Assembly (NCBI RefSeq): GCF_002865605.1
Contig: NZ_CP025583.1
Coordinates: 1,902,501 to 1,966,500 of the forward strand
DNA length: 64,000 bases
Reading direction: 5' to 3'
Source of the DNA: Paracoccus jeotgali
GTDB lineage: Bacteria > Pseudomonadota > Alphaproteobacteria > Rhodobacterales > Rhodobacteraceae
Every line of letters begins with the position of its first letter. The first letter of the stretch is position 1. Under the pieces are notes generated by a model. The model was not told the origin of the DNA and did no database searches. It was given only the letters and a program-made list of their open reading frames with translations. The position numbers and the translations under genes were made by a program. This document shows, in pieces, positions 40,569 through 48,749 of the stretch.

Positions 40569-41387
40569 ATGCGCCATACGGTAAATCACGCGCCGCAATT
40601 CTATGTCACGGCGCCGCAACCCTGCCCCTATCTGCACGGTCGGGCAGAGCGGAAGCTGTTCACCTCGCTGCATGCCGGCAACGCGCAAGAGCTGAACAAC
40701 GCGCTGTCGCGGCAGGGCTTCCGCCGCTCGCAGAATGTGCTGTACCGGCCCAGCTGCGAAAGCTGCGTGGCCTGCATGTCGGCGCGCATCCGGGTCGCGG
40801 ATTTCGTGCCGCGCCGGTCGCAGCGCCGGGTCGCCGCGCGCAATGCCGACCTGATCCGCGTCGCGACCAGCGCCTGGGCGACCGAGGATCAGTTCGATCT
40901 GTTCCGCCGCTATCTGGACGGCCGCCACGCCGATGGCGGCATGGCCGATATGGATATCTTCGAATTCGCCGCCATGATCGAGGAAACGCCGGTCCGCACC
41001 CGCATCATCGAATATCGCGGCCGCAACCTGACCGAGGGTGACAGCGACGAGGATCTGGCCGCCGTCTGCCTGACCGATGTGCTGGATGACGGGCTGTCGC
41101 TGGTCTACAGTTTCTTCGATCCGCGCCTGACCGCGCGCAGCCTCGGGACGCATATCATCCTTGACCACATCGCCCTCGCCCGCGAGGCGGGGCTACCCTA
41201 TGTCTATCTGGGCTATTGGGTGCCGGGCAGCCGCAAGATGGATTACAAGGCCCGCTTCAGCGCGCTCGAGATCTACAAGGGCGGGGTCTGGCAGGATATC
41301 GGCAACCCGCAGGACCACTCGGACGAGGCGCATCCGCTGTCCGTCGCGCCGATTGTCGAACAGGTGGCGCTGATCGACCTGCCCTGA
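40569..41387 (+). CDS. bpt: Aminoacyl-tRNA--protein transferase (Bpt/Ate family)
   Basis: Adds an amino acid from aminoacyl-tRNA to protein N-termini, marking them for ClpAP (N-degron pathway). 272 residues. The N-terminal domain has QPCPYL and the [16 protein letters not shown] cysteine cluster; the C-terminal GNAT-like part includes [19 protein letters not shown] at 40569 ([10 protein letters not shown]) matches relatives; another ATG 12 bases upstream is possible. Bpt (leucyl to Asp/Glu) is expected in alphaproteobacteria, but specificity cannot be read from sequence. Confidence 0.9.
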   Translation: MRHTVNHAPQFYVTAPQPCPYLHGRAERKLFTSLHAGNAQELNNALSRQGFRRSQNVLYRPSCESCVACMSARIRVADFVPRRSQRRVAARNADLIRVATSAWATEDQFDLFRRYLDGRHADGGMADMDIFEFAAMIEETPVRTRIIEYRGRNLTEGDSDEDLAAVCLTDVLDDGLSLVYSFFDPRLTARSLGTHIILDHIALAREAGLPYVYLGYWVPGSRKMDYKARFSALEIYKGGVWQDIGNPQDHSDEAHPLSVAPIVEQVALIDLP

Positions 41388-41462
41388 CGGCCAGCCGCGC
41401 ATCTGCAGCGTAATAAAGTTGCGCGGATTGGCCCCCTGACGTCATTTCAGGAAAAATGGCCA

Positions 41463-41490
41463 TTGACCCTGCCCCGCGACGCCCATAATT
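41463..41490 (+). promoter_or_regulatory. Candidate ilvBH promoter
   Basis: TTGACC (41463-41468) and CATAAT (41484-41489, or ATAATT one base later) are spaced 15-16 bases apart, slightly short, about 70 bases ahead of the ilvB ATG. A TGACGTCA palindrome (41437-41444) lies just upstream. I see no branched-chain-rich leader peptide, so attenuation is not indicated. Confidence 0.42.
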
Positions 41491-41561
41491 TGCGGCGGTG
41501 CGGCGAAGCCTGTGCGAATCCGGCGCAGCGCTGCCGCGAGCTGACAAAAGAGGTGACGGAT

Positions 41562-43307
41562 ATGTCCCGAAAGATGACGGGTGCGAGAATGGTGGTCGAG
41601 GCGCTGCGCGATCAGGGCGTCGATACGGTATTCGGCTATCCCGGCGGGGCTGTGCTGCCCATCTATGACGAGATTTTTCAGCAGAACGACATCCGCCACA
41701 TTCTGGTGCGCCACGAACAGGGCGCGGTCCATATGGCCGAAGGCTATGCCCGCTCGACCGGAAAGCCGGGGGTTGTGCTGGTCACCTCGGGCCCGGGGGC
41801 CACGAATGCGGTCACCGGGCTGACCGACGCGCTGCTCGATTCGATCCCGCTGGTGGTCCTGTCGGGCCAGGTGCCCACCTTCCTCGTCGGCACTGACGGG
41901 TTTCAAGAGGCCGACACCGTCGGCATCACGCGGCCCTGCACCAAGCATAACTGGCTGGTCAAGGACACCGCGAAGCTGGCGCAGACCATCCATCAGGGCT
42001 TTCACGTCGCGACCTCGGGACGGCCGGGGCCGGTGCTGATCGACATCCCCAAGGACGTCCAATTCGCCGAGGCCGATTATGTCGGCCCGGCGGACGCGCC
42101 GAAAAGCCCCTATCAGCCGCAGCGGCAGGGCGATCCCGACGCCATCCTGCGCCTTGTCGAGGCGATGGAACAGGCCGAGCGGCCGGTCTTCTATACCGGC
42201 GGCGGGGTCATCAATTCGGGCGACGCCGCCAGCGAGACGCTGCGCGAGTTGGTCGATGCCACCGGCTTTCCGATCACCTCGACGCTGATGGGGCTGGGCG
42301 CCTATCCGGCCAGCCGCGGCAACTGGCTGGGGATGCTGGGGATGCACGGCACCTATGAGGCCAACCTTGCCATGCACGGCTGCGACCTGATGATCGCGGT
42401 CGGCGCGCGGTTCGACGACCGCATCACCGGCCGGGTCGCGGATTTCAGCCCCGGTTCGGTCAAGGCGCAGATCGACATCGACAAATCCAGCATCAACAAG
42501 GTGGTGCGCGTCGATATTCCCATCGTCGGCGATGTCGGTCAGGTGCTGGGCGACATGCTGGAGCTGTGGCAATCGCGTGGCCGCAAGACCAGATCCGAGG
42601 CGCTGCGTGCGTGGTGGGCGCAGATCGAGACGTGGCGGGCGGTGAATTGCCTTGGCTACAAGAACTCGGACCAGCTCATCAAGCCGCAATACGCGATGGA
42701 GCGGCTCGAGGCGCTGACCCAGGGCCATGACCGCTATATCTCGACCGAGGTCGGTCAGCATCAGATGTGGGCCGCGCAATATCTCAAGTTCGAGGGGCCG
42801 AATCGCTGGATGACCTCGGGCGGGCTGGGGACGATGGGCTACGGCCTGCCGGCCTCGATCGGGGTGCAGGTCGCGCATCCCGAGGCGCTGGTCATCAACG
42901 TCGCGGGCGATGCAAGCTGGCTGATGAACATGCAGGAAATGGGGACCGCGGTGCAGTTCCGCGCCCCGGTCAAGCAGTTCATCCTGAACAATGAACGCCT
43001 CGGCATGGTGCGGCAATGGCAGCAATTGCTGCATGGCGAGCGCTATAGCCAGAGCTGGTCGGAAAGCCTGCCCGACTTCGTCAAGCTGGCCGAGGCCTTT
43101 GGCTGCGGCGGCCGGCGGGTCAGCGATCCGGCGGAACTGGACGACGCGATCCGCGAGATGATCGACTATGACGGCGCCTTCATCCTGGATGTGCTGGTCG
43201 AGCGTCACGAGAACTGCTTCCCGATGATCCCGTCCGGCAAGCCGCATAACGAGATGCTGTTGTCCCCCGATGCGGCGGCCTTTGCCGGCGGCGCGGCCCT
43301 GGTCTGA
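41562..43307 (+). CDS. ilvB: Acetolactate synthase large subunit
   Basis: Thiamine-diphosphate enzyme making acetolactate or acetohydroxybutyrate for valine, leucine and isoleucine. 581 residues. Catalytic Glu is in [16 protein letters not shown]; the ThDP/Mg motif runs from [13 protein letters not shown] to the NN pair in FILNNERLG. The ATG at 41562 has AGAGGTG upstream. The small subunit follows 13 bases later. Confidence 0.96.
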   Translation: MSRKMTGARMVVEALRDQGVDTVFGYPGGAVLPIYDEIFQQNDIRHILVRHEQGAVHMAEGYARSTGKPGVVLVTSGPGATNAVTGLTDALLDSIPLVVLSGQVPTFLVGTDGFQEADTVGITRPCTKHNWLVKDTAKLAQTIHQGFHVATSGRPGPVLIDIPKDVQFAEADYVGPADAPKSPYQPQRQGDPDAILRLVEAMEQAERPVFYTGGGVINSGDAASETLRELVDATGFPITSTLMGLGAYPASRGNWLGMLGMHGTYEANLAMHGCDLMIAVGARFDDRITGRVADFSPGSVKAQIDIDKSSINKVVRVDIPIVGDVGQVLGDMLELWQSRGRKTRSEALRAWWAQIETWRAVNCLGYKNSDQLIKPQYAMERLEALTQGHDRYISTEVGQHQMWAAQYLKFEGPNRWMTSGGLGTMGYGLPASIGVQVAHPEALVINVAGDASWLMNMQEMGTAVQFRAPVKQFILNNERLGMVRQWQQLLHGERYSQSWSESLPDFVKLAEAFGCGGRRVSDPAELDDAIREMIDYDGAFILDVLVERHENCFPMIPSGKPHNEMLLSPDAAAFAGGAALV

Positions 43308-43320
43308 GAAAGGCAAGAAC

Positions 43321-43878
43321 ATGGCACTGAACATCAAGCAGGGCGCGTCCAGCCACTCGGCCTATGATCTGCGCGACCCCAATGTCGAGATCGAGGAACG
43401 TCACACCCTCGCCGTGCTGGTCGAGAACGAGCCGGGCGTGCTGGCGCGCGTGATCGGGCTGTTCGCCGGGCGCGGCTACAACATCGACAGCCTGACCGTG
43501 GCCGAAACCGACCATGCCGGCCACCAGTCGCGCATCACCATCGTCACCCGCGGCACGCCGGCGGTGATCGTCCAAATCAAGGCCCAGCTTGGCCGCATCG
43601 TGCCGGTCCACGAGGTCCACGACCTGACCACCGACGGGCCGAGTGTCGAGCGTGAGCTGGGCCTGTTCAAGGTCTCGGGCAGCGGCGACCACCGCGTCGA
43701 GGCGCTGCGGATCGCCGAGATCTTCCGCGCCAATGTCGTCGATTCGACCCTGCGCAGCTTTGTGTTCGAGATTACCGGCACGCCGGAAAAGCTGGACGCC
43801 TTTGCCGATCTGATGCGGCCGCTGGGCCTCAGCGATCAGGCGCGGACCGGGGTCGCGGCGCTGGCCCGCGGCGCCTGA
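43321..43878 (+). CDS. ilvH: Acetolactate synthase small (regulatory) subunit
   Basis: Regulatory subunit conferring valine feedback inhibition. 185 residues. The ACT domain is clear: HTLAVLVENEPGVLARVIGL, then RGYNIDSLTVAETD; the C-terminal domain follows. A 25-residue extension precedes the ACT domain. Coupled to ilvB by a 13-base gap. Confidence 0.96.
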   Translation: MALNIKQGASSHSAYDLRDPNVEIEERHTLAVLVENEPGVLARVIGLFAGRGYNIDSLTVAETDHAGHQSRITIVTRGTPAVIVQIKAQLGRIVPVHEVHDLTTDGPSVERELGLFKVSGSGDHRVEALRIAEIFRANVVDSTLRSFVFEITGTPEKLDAFADLMRPLGLSDQARTGVAALARGA

Positions 43879-43885
43879 ACCGCGC

Positions 43886-43937
43886 AGGCCCGCGCGGCGT
43901 GTGCCGGGCGGGCCTTGCGGGACTGGATTTTCTTTAG
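43886..43937 (+). terminator. Possible terminator after ilvH
   Basis: AGGCCCGC pairs with GCGGGCCT (43886-43893 with 43908-43915), with an inner CGGC-GTGT-GCCG stem. The T-rich stretch (ATTTTCTTT) begins about 15 bases later, so termination efficiency is uncertain. Confidence 0.45.
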
Positions 43938-43952
43938 ACGAAGTTTGCCGGC

Positions 43953-44318
43953 TCAGCGCGAGGCGGCTGGGGCGAGGCTGGACGCGTGCTTGCCCTCGCC
44001 CGCGCGAAAGGGGTCCTCGACCCGGCTGTCATCGCCACGCGCGACGATGCGCAGATGCGAGGCGGGGCGGTTCGTCTGACCCAGAAGTGCCGCGGGAAGC
44101 TGCGGACAGGCCCGCGCGGCAATCACGCTGACCGAGGTCGCGTGTCGCAGATTGCCGACGGTTTCACATTCCAGCCGCAGCAGGTCGCCCGGCACCGGCC
44201 AGTCCAAATCGGCGATCACGCCCTCGCCGCCCCCCAGATAGGCGAGCGGCCCCTGATCCTCGCACCAAATCACCGCTTTACGGGTTTCTTCGCTGCTCCA
44301 GATTACGACGCCGATCAT
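43953..44318 (-). CDS. Conserved hypothetical protein
   Basis: 121 residues, no domain I can name. The N-terminal half looks well ordered (MIGVVIWSSEETRKAVIWCE, then DQGPLAYLGG and WPVPGDLLRLECE), like a small beta-rich fold; the last 40 residues are polar and probably flexible. A GGGGTAA site precedes the ATG. Codon use is like its neighbours, and I have a vague memory of similar proteins in Rhodobacteraceae. It follows a 320-base gap of lower GC that must hold its promoter. Convergent with ilvH. Confidence 0.68.
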   Translation of the reverse strand: MIGVVIWSSEETRKAVIWCEDQGPLAYLGGGEGVIADLDWPVPGDLLRLECETVGNLRHATSVSVIAARACPQLPAALLGQTNRPASHLRIVARGDDSRVEDPFRAGEGKHASSLAPAASR

Positions 44319-44638
44319 TCAATTACCCCGCGGGTGAACAGCTACAAAAGGGACCCGCCTGTCTCGTCAGCGAATACAACCCAAACGTTAACCGAGTTAT
44401 GCCTGCCTACAATGAGCTTTCCCACCAGTTCCAGCCCGTGACGTAAGGTAATTTCACATTTTTGTGGGTTCTGGGCAACATGTCGCAGCCGCTCTGCACT
44501 GCACTAGGACATGTTTATTGCTGTAACATCTGTACTTTGTCAGATGCTGACCGATCTGCAACAGCCCTGTTCCCGGCGCAGCACAAAGACACCGGGAAAC
44601 AGATTCGTTTTCCCCCGAACTTGAACCCGCCGGTTCGA
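44319..44638. other. 320-base lower-GC gap with hairpins, no gene seen
   Basis: No convincing coding frame on either strand. The stretch is visibly less GC-rich than everything around it. It contains CATCTG-N8-CAGATG (44527-44546), CACA-TTT-TGTG (44456-44466) and CCCGG/CCGGG repeats near 44572-44604. On the minus strand a loose CTGACA/CAATAA pair (17-base spacer, 44543-44515) could be a promoter for the hypothetical gene or for a small RNA. Confidence 0.5.
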
Positions 44639-45418
44639 TCAGCGGGCACGGCCCGAGCGGACATCGGCCACCGCGCGCTGGACCTGCGCCATCCGCGCCG
44701 CCCGCGACGGGTGCGAGCCAAGGATGTGATCGCCGGGGTCGGGCATGCGGCGGAAGAACTCTGCCCCGCGCACCGGATCGTAGCCGGCGGCCAGCGTGAT
44801 GATCGTGCCCATATAGTCGGCCTGCAGCTCCCATTCCTTGGAATAGACGCGCGACCCGACCGAGGCGCCGACCCGCTGAATGCTGCCGATGGTGCCCGGA
44901 TCGGCCCCAGCCGCCGCCGCCAGCCCGCCCAGGATCACCGCGCCCGCCGTGGCCGAGGTCGATTTGCGCGACAGGTGGTTCAGGATGTGGTGGCTGGCCT
45001 CGTGGCCGACGACAAAGGCCAGCTCATCGGCGTTCTGCGCCGCCGCGATCAGCGACACGGTAAAGCCGATGATCGGCCGCCCGGCGCGGTCGAGGGTCTG
45101 GAAGGCATTAGGCTCCATATCCAGCCGGTCATCGACGACGAACTGGTAATCGCAATTGATGTTGTCGGTGCGGCGGGCAAGGCATTCGCGCTCGATCACC
45201 GGCTCCATCCGACGGATCACCGTCAGGAAGTTGTTGGCCGCTTGGCGCGGGGATTGCGGCGTGACGGCCGGTGCCGAGATCTGGCCGACGTCGGGCGGCC
45301 CCGGCAGCGGCGGCGCATCGCTGACCACGACCGGCGCACAGGCCGTCAGGGCAAGCGCGGCAAGAAGGCCAAGGGCGGCGCGGCGAAGATGGCCCGTCGG
45401 GGCAAAGCGATGCAGCAT
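44639..45418 (-). CDS. M48-family metallopeptidase, lipoprotein
   Basis: A 259-residue envelope protease. Lipobox ALTAC places a lipidated Cys at 27. Zinc motif GHEASHHILNH (His139, Glu140, His143), with the third ligand in KEWELQADYMG. This is the LoiP/BepA/YfgC-like M48 group that degrades or assists outer-membrane proteins, but without the TPR domain of BepA. Start at 45418 (MLHRFAPTG) with AGGAA upstream; longer frames are not supported. Divergent from a 78-residue protein. Confidence 0.88.
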   Translation of the reverse strand: MLHRFAPTGHLRRAALGLLAALALTACAPVVVSDAPPLPGPPDVGQISAPAVTPQSPRQAANNFLTVIRRMEPVIERECLARRTDNINCDYQFVVDDRLDMEPNAFQTLDRAGRPIIGFTVSLIAAAQNADELAFVVGHEASHHILNHLSRKSTSATAGAVILGGLAAAAGADPGTIGSIQRVGASVGSRVYSKEWELQADYMGTIITLAAGYDPVRGAEFFRRMPDPGDHILGSHPSRAARMAQVQRAVADVRSGRAR

Positions 45419-45521
45419 GATGTTCCTGTCGGCTGAGGCTGGCGGCAGAATAGACATCCGCCCCTTGCGAGGCAAACCCGTTCGCGTCACCCTGAGCCGA
45501 CCGCAATCCGCAGGAGGCCCC

Positions 45522-45758
45522 ATGTTCACGATCGAACACGAATTCGACGCCACCGTCATCACCCTGATCGACGAGCCCGAGTCGGCGCCTCTTCAGGGCG
45601 ACATCACCATCACCGCCTTTGACGACCGCGTCGTGCTGCGGCAGGACGAACCCGACGGCGACCGCTATAGCGAGATCACGCTGAGCGCCCGGCAACTGGC
45701 CGAGCTGCGCGCCGCGCTGAACCTGCCCGAGGGGGGATACCGGCTGGACCCGACCTGA
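45522..45758 (+). CDS. Hypothetical 78-residue protein
   Basis: Small acidic protein beginning MFTIEHEFDATVITLIDE. No motif recognised; it reads like a beta-sheet domain with a C-terminal helix (ARQLAELRAALNLPEGGY). A strong AGGAGG site seven bases upstream and normal codon usage support it as real. Divergent from the M48 gene, convergent with the DUF167 gene four bases away. Confidence 0.72.
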   Translation: MFTIEHEFDATVITLIDEPESAPLQGDITITAFDDRVVLRQDEPDGDRYSEITLSARQLAELRAALNLPEGGYRLDPT

Positions 45759-45762
45759 TCCG

Positions 45763-46029
45763 TCACTCCAGCAGCCGAAAGCTCTTGTCGCGCGAGACAG
45801 CACCACGGGCCAGCACCACGCGCGTCTTTGGCACCGCAAGCGCCTTGGCCAGCATCTCGGCCACCGCGCGGGTGGCCTTGCCCTGTTCCGGCGCGGCGGT
45901 GACATAGGCGCGCAGCGCGCCATGTTCGTCCACCACCAGCCGGTTTCGCGCCGCCTTGGGCGTCACGCGCACCTCGATCCGCCCGTCCGGGGTCACAAAA
46001 CGGCGAAGACCTGGCAAATCATCCCACAT
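45763..46029 (-). CDS. DUF167 (YggU) family protein
   Basis: 88 residues. RIEVRVTPKAARNRLV, APEQGKATRAVAEMLAKAL and GAVSRDKSFRL are the DUF167/YggU signatures. The family has a known alpha/beta fold but no settled function. Confidence 0.9.
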   Translation of the reverse strand: MWDDLPGLRRFVTPDGRIEVRVTPKAARNRLVVDEHGALRAYVTAAPEQGKATRAVAEMLAKALAVPKTRVVLARGAVSRDKSFRLLE

Positions 46030-46116
46030 GCTGCCACAAGCGCCGGTCGAATGCGGCGCGTCAAGCCTTGGCGACCGGCGGGGCAGCGCTTAGATCCCCC
46101 TCAACAGGAGAGTGTC

Positions 46117-46689
46117 ATGCCCGATCCCCATCAAGATTCTGTCGAGTTTCTGCGCACGCGGCGGTCCTATCCGCCGGTGCTGATGACCGGCCCCGGCCCC
46201 GATGATGTGCAACTGCGCGAGCTGCTGACGATGGCTGCCCGCAGCCCCGATCACGGCAAGCTGGAGCCCTGGCGCTTTGTGGTGATCCGCGGCGAGGCCC
46301 TTGCCCGCCTTGCGCCCATGGTCGAGGAAGCCTCGCTAAGCGCCGGAAACAGCCGCGAGAAAGCCGCCAAACATCGCGCTGCGTTTCAGGTGCCGGTGGT
46401 GGTCGCGGTGGTGTCGAGCCCCGTCGACAGCGACAAGGTGCCCCGGTGGGAGCAGTTCCTCTCCTCGGGCGCGGTCTGTCTGGGGCTGGTCAATGCCGCG
46501 CTGGCCTCTGGCTTTGCGGCAAGCTGGCTGACCGGGGTCGCCGCGCAGCCCGAGTTTGCCGCGAAGCATCTGGGGCTGACCGAGGGCGAAAAGATCGTCG
46601 GGCTGATCCATATCGGCTCGCGCGGACCGACCGCGCCGCCCGACCGGCCGCGCCCGGACATGGACAGCAAGATCACGGTTCTCGAATGA
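46117..46689 (+). CDS. Nitroreductase family protein (YdjA-like)
   Basis: FMN-dependent oxidoreductase of 190 residues. RTRRSYPPV is the N-terminal phosphate-binding arginine motif; ARSPDHGKLEPWRFVVI and GEKIVGLIHIG complete the fold. The short form resembles E. coli YdjA; the natural substrate is unknown. AGGAG precedes the ATG at 46117. The stop overlaps the next gene (ATGA). Confidence 0.9.
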   Translation: MPDPHQDSVEFLRTRRSYPPVLMTGPGPDDVQLRELLTMAARSPDHGKLEPWRFVVIRGEALARLAPMVEEASLSAGNSREKAAKHRAAFQVPVVVAVVSSPVDSDKVPRWEQFLSSGAVCLGLVNAALASGFAASWLTGVAAQPEFAAKHLGLTEGEKIVGLIHIGSRGPTAPPDRPRPDMDSKITVLE

Positions 46690-47387
46690 TCGTCACCCGC
46701 GCGCTGCTGCTGGCCTGGACCGATCTGCTGCGCCCTCGGGTGCTGTCGATCGTGCTGACCGGGATCGCACTGACCATCGGCCTCTTCGTGGCGCTGCAGC
46801 TGGGCATCTTCTGGGCCATCCGCGCGCTGTTTTCCGGCAGCATCCATCTGCCGCTGCTGGGGGATGTCGTCATCGGTCCCCTTCTCAGCTGGGGCAGCCT
46901 GATGCTGTTTCCGGTGATGGGGTTCTTCCTGATGGCCCCGGTCGCCGCCGCCTTCTCGGGCCTTTTCGCCGGACAGGTCGCGGACGAGGTCGAGGCGCTG
47001 CACTATCCCCAGCGTCGCGGCGAGGACCCTGACTTCTGGGAGGGGCTTCTCGAAGCCCTGCCGGTGATGGGCGCGGTCCTGCTGGTCGGGCTGGTCAGCC
47101 TGATGCTGACGCCCTTCCTTGGCCCCTTCGCGCCGGCGCTGTTTTATGGCGCGAATGGGTGGCTGCTGGGGCGAGAGTTCTTTCAGATGGCCGCGCGGCG
47201 TCACCTCGACGAGGATGCGGCCAGCGCGCTGCGTCGCGCGCGGCCGCTGTCAGTGACCCTGCTGGGGGTGATGATCGCCTTTGCGCTGACCGTCCCGATT
47301 GCCAATATCGCCGTGCCGGTGCTGGCGGCGGCGGGGTTCACGCATCTGTTCCACCTGCTCAGCGGATCAGTTGATCGAGCTGCATGA
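46686..47387 (+). CDS. EI24/CysZ-type membrane protein
   Basis: 233 residues with four main hydrophobic blocks and the segment FGANGWLLGREFFQMAARRH-like YGANGWLLGREFF, typical of the EI24 domain. CysZ of E. coli carries sulfate, but no sulfate genes are here, so a substrate is not assigned. Coupled to the nitroreductase by ATGA. Its 3' end overlaps the convergent DUF1467 gene by 29 bases. Confidence 0.84.
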   Translation: MIVTRALLLAWTDLLRPRVLSIVLTGIALTIGLFVALQLGIFWAIRALFSGSIHLPLLGDVVIGPLLSWGSLMLFPVMGFFLMAPVAAAFSGLFAGQVADEVEALHYPQRRGEDPDFWEGLLEALPVMGAVLLVGLVSLMLTPFLGPFAPALFYGANGWLLGREFFQMAARRHLDEDAASALRRARPLSVTLLGVMIAFALTVPIANIAVPVLAAAGFTHLFHLLSGSVDRAA

Positions 47388-47628
47388 TCTGCTCGCGCGT
47401 GAAGATGCCGCCCAGGATCAGCCAGGCGCAGATCCCCCACAGCACCGCCGAGATCGCCGTCGCCAGCAGCATCTTGCGCCCCAGACGCGGCGCATGCGGC
47501 GCGCCGGGCGGTGTGCCGGGGACGACCTCGCCCGCATCCTGCTGGCTGACCTGACCGATGGGCAGGATCACGAACAGGGTCAGGAACCACAGCACCACAT
47601 AGAGAACGACTCCGCCGGTCAGATTCAC
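47359..47628 (-). CDS. DUF1467 membrane protein
   Basis: 89 residues with two transmembrane helices (VVLYVVLWFLTLFVILPIG and LLATAISAVLWGICAWLIL) joined by a Pro-rich loop. This is the DUF1467 pattern found across alphaproteobacteria, function unknown. The GTG at 47628 is chosen with AGAGGTG upstream; an ATG nearby is out of frame. Confidence 0.82.
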   Translation of the reverse strand: MNLTGGVVLYVVLWFLTLFVILPIGQVSQQDAGEVVPGTPPGAPHAPRLGRKMLLATAISAVLWGICAWLILGGIFTREQIMQLDQLIR

Positions 47629-47787
47629 GACATCACCTCTTGGTCTTGGACCGCCGGGCGCGGTCTGACGCGGGTGTTCTAGGCCCCGCGGCGGGTGAAG
47701 CCAAGGGAAACCGCCCGGTGTTAACGGCCCATTAGGGGTTCTGCGCCTAGCGTGGGGCATCAGGTGATTCCACAGGGGGATGCAAGA

Positions 47788-48516
47788 ATGCAGACCGAAC
47801 AGATCCCGACCGGCGCCGCAGCGCCGCTATGGCAGACGCAGCTTCCGGGGCGGCCGCTCTCTGGGCTGACGGTGCTGGTCGTTGAAGATTCGCGCTTTTC
47901 ATCCGAGGCGCTGCGGCTGCTCTGCCTGCGGTCGGGCGCCCGGATCCGCCGCGCGGACAGCCTGCGGGCGGCCATGCGGCATCTGAAGACCTATCGGCCC
48001 AGCGTGCTGATCGTCGATATGGGGCTGCCCGATGGCAGCGGGGCCGAGCTGATCCACCGCGTCAAGGGCATGGGCAGCAATGCGCCGGCGACGCTGGCGA
48101 TCTCGGGCGATCCTGCGACGCGGGACGAGGCCATGGCGGCGGGCGCGCTGGGGTTTCTGGAAAAGCCCATCGACAGCCTCGCCGCGTTCCAGCAGGCGGT
48201 GCTGCAGGCGCTGCCGCCGCACGCCCTGCCCCGCGGGCCGAGGCTGTTGCCCGACGACACCGTGACCCCGGATCTCGCCGCCCTGCGGGATGATCTGGCC
48301 CATGTCGCGGCGATCCTGTCGGGCGACGCCGACCCGGCGAGCATCGACTATGTCGCCCGCTTCCTGACCGGCATCGCGCGATCCTCGCACGACCTGCCCC
48401 TCGCCGAGGCGGCAGAGGCGCTGAGCCAGCAACAGGACGCCGGCCGCGCCACCGGGCAGGACCTGAAGCGCCTGAGCGGCTTGGTCCATGCGAGGCTGGC
48501 GGCGGGGTGTGCGTGA
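47788..48516 (+). CDS. Orphan response regulator with uncharacterised C-terminal region
   Basis: 242 residues. The CheY-like receiver spans about 26-140: acidic pair Glu33-Asp34, phospho-acceptor Asp77 (LIVDMGLPDG), and Lys126 (FLEKPID). The remaining 100 residues are helical and alanine-rich with no DNA-binding, cyclase or phosphatase motif that I can see. No histidine kinase is adjacent. ATG at 47788 follows AGGGGG. It may work by protein-protein contact or as a phosphorelay sink. Confidence 0.87.
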   Translation: MQTEQIPTGAAAPLWQTQLPGRPLSGLTVLVVEDSRFSSEALRLLCLRSGARIRRADSLRAAMRHLKTYRPSVLIVDMGLPDGSGAELIHRVKGMGSNAPATLAISGDPATRDEAMAAGALGFLEKPIDSLAAFQQAVLQALPPHALPRGPRLLPDDTVTPDLAALRDDLAHVAAILSGDADPASIDYVARFLTGIARSSHDLPLAEAAEALSQQQDAGRATGQDLKRLSGLVHARLAAGCA

Positions 48517-48672
48517 CGGCAGCGCGGCGCCCGGCTGGGGCCGCATCGCCATGGGATTGCGTCTTGCGGCGGCGTGGCGAGCGGAGGTGCAACTCGCAAA
48601 GGGTAATCCGGTGCGGCATCGTCAGCGGGACGTCACGTCAGCGGCATCTGCGATAGCTCGGTGCTTAACGAC

Positions 48673-48690
48673 CACCCGCAGGCGCAACTC
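48673..48690. repeat. 18-base direct repeat, copy 1
   Basis: CACCCGCAGGCGCAACTC, identical to 48765-48782. This copy lies in the intergenic space after aspS, 92 bases from the other; a weaker relative (GGTGCAACTCGC) is near 48587. The 233-base gap 48517-48749 shows nothing else recognisable. Confidence 0.6.
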
Positions 48691-48749
48691 ATGCGTCAAC
48701 CTAAGACGCCCGCGGCCGTTGAACTGCGTCCCGCGGGGGTTGAGGCCGA

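Noticed and set aside
46686..47387. Sulfate transport by a CysZ homologue
   Set aside because: Only the EI24 fold is supported; no cysteine or sulfate genes are in the window.
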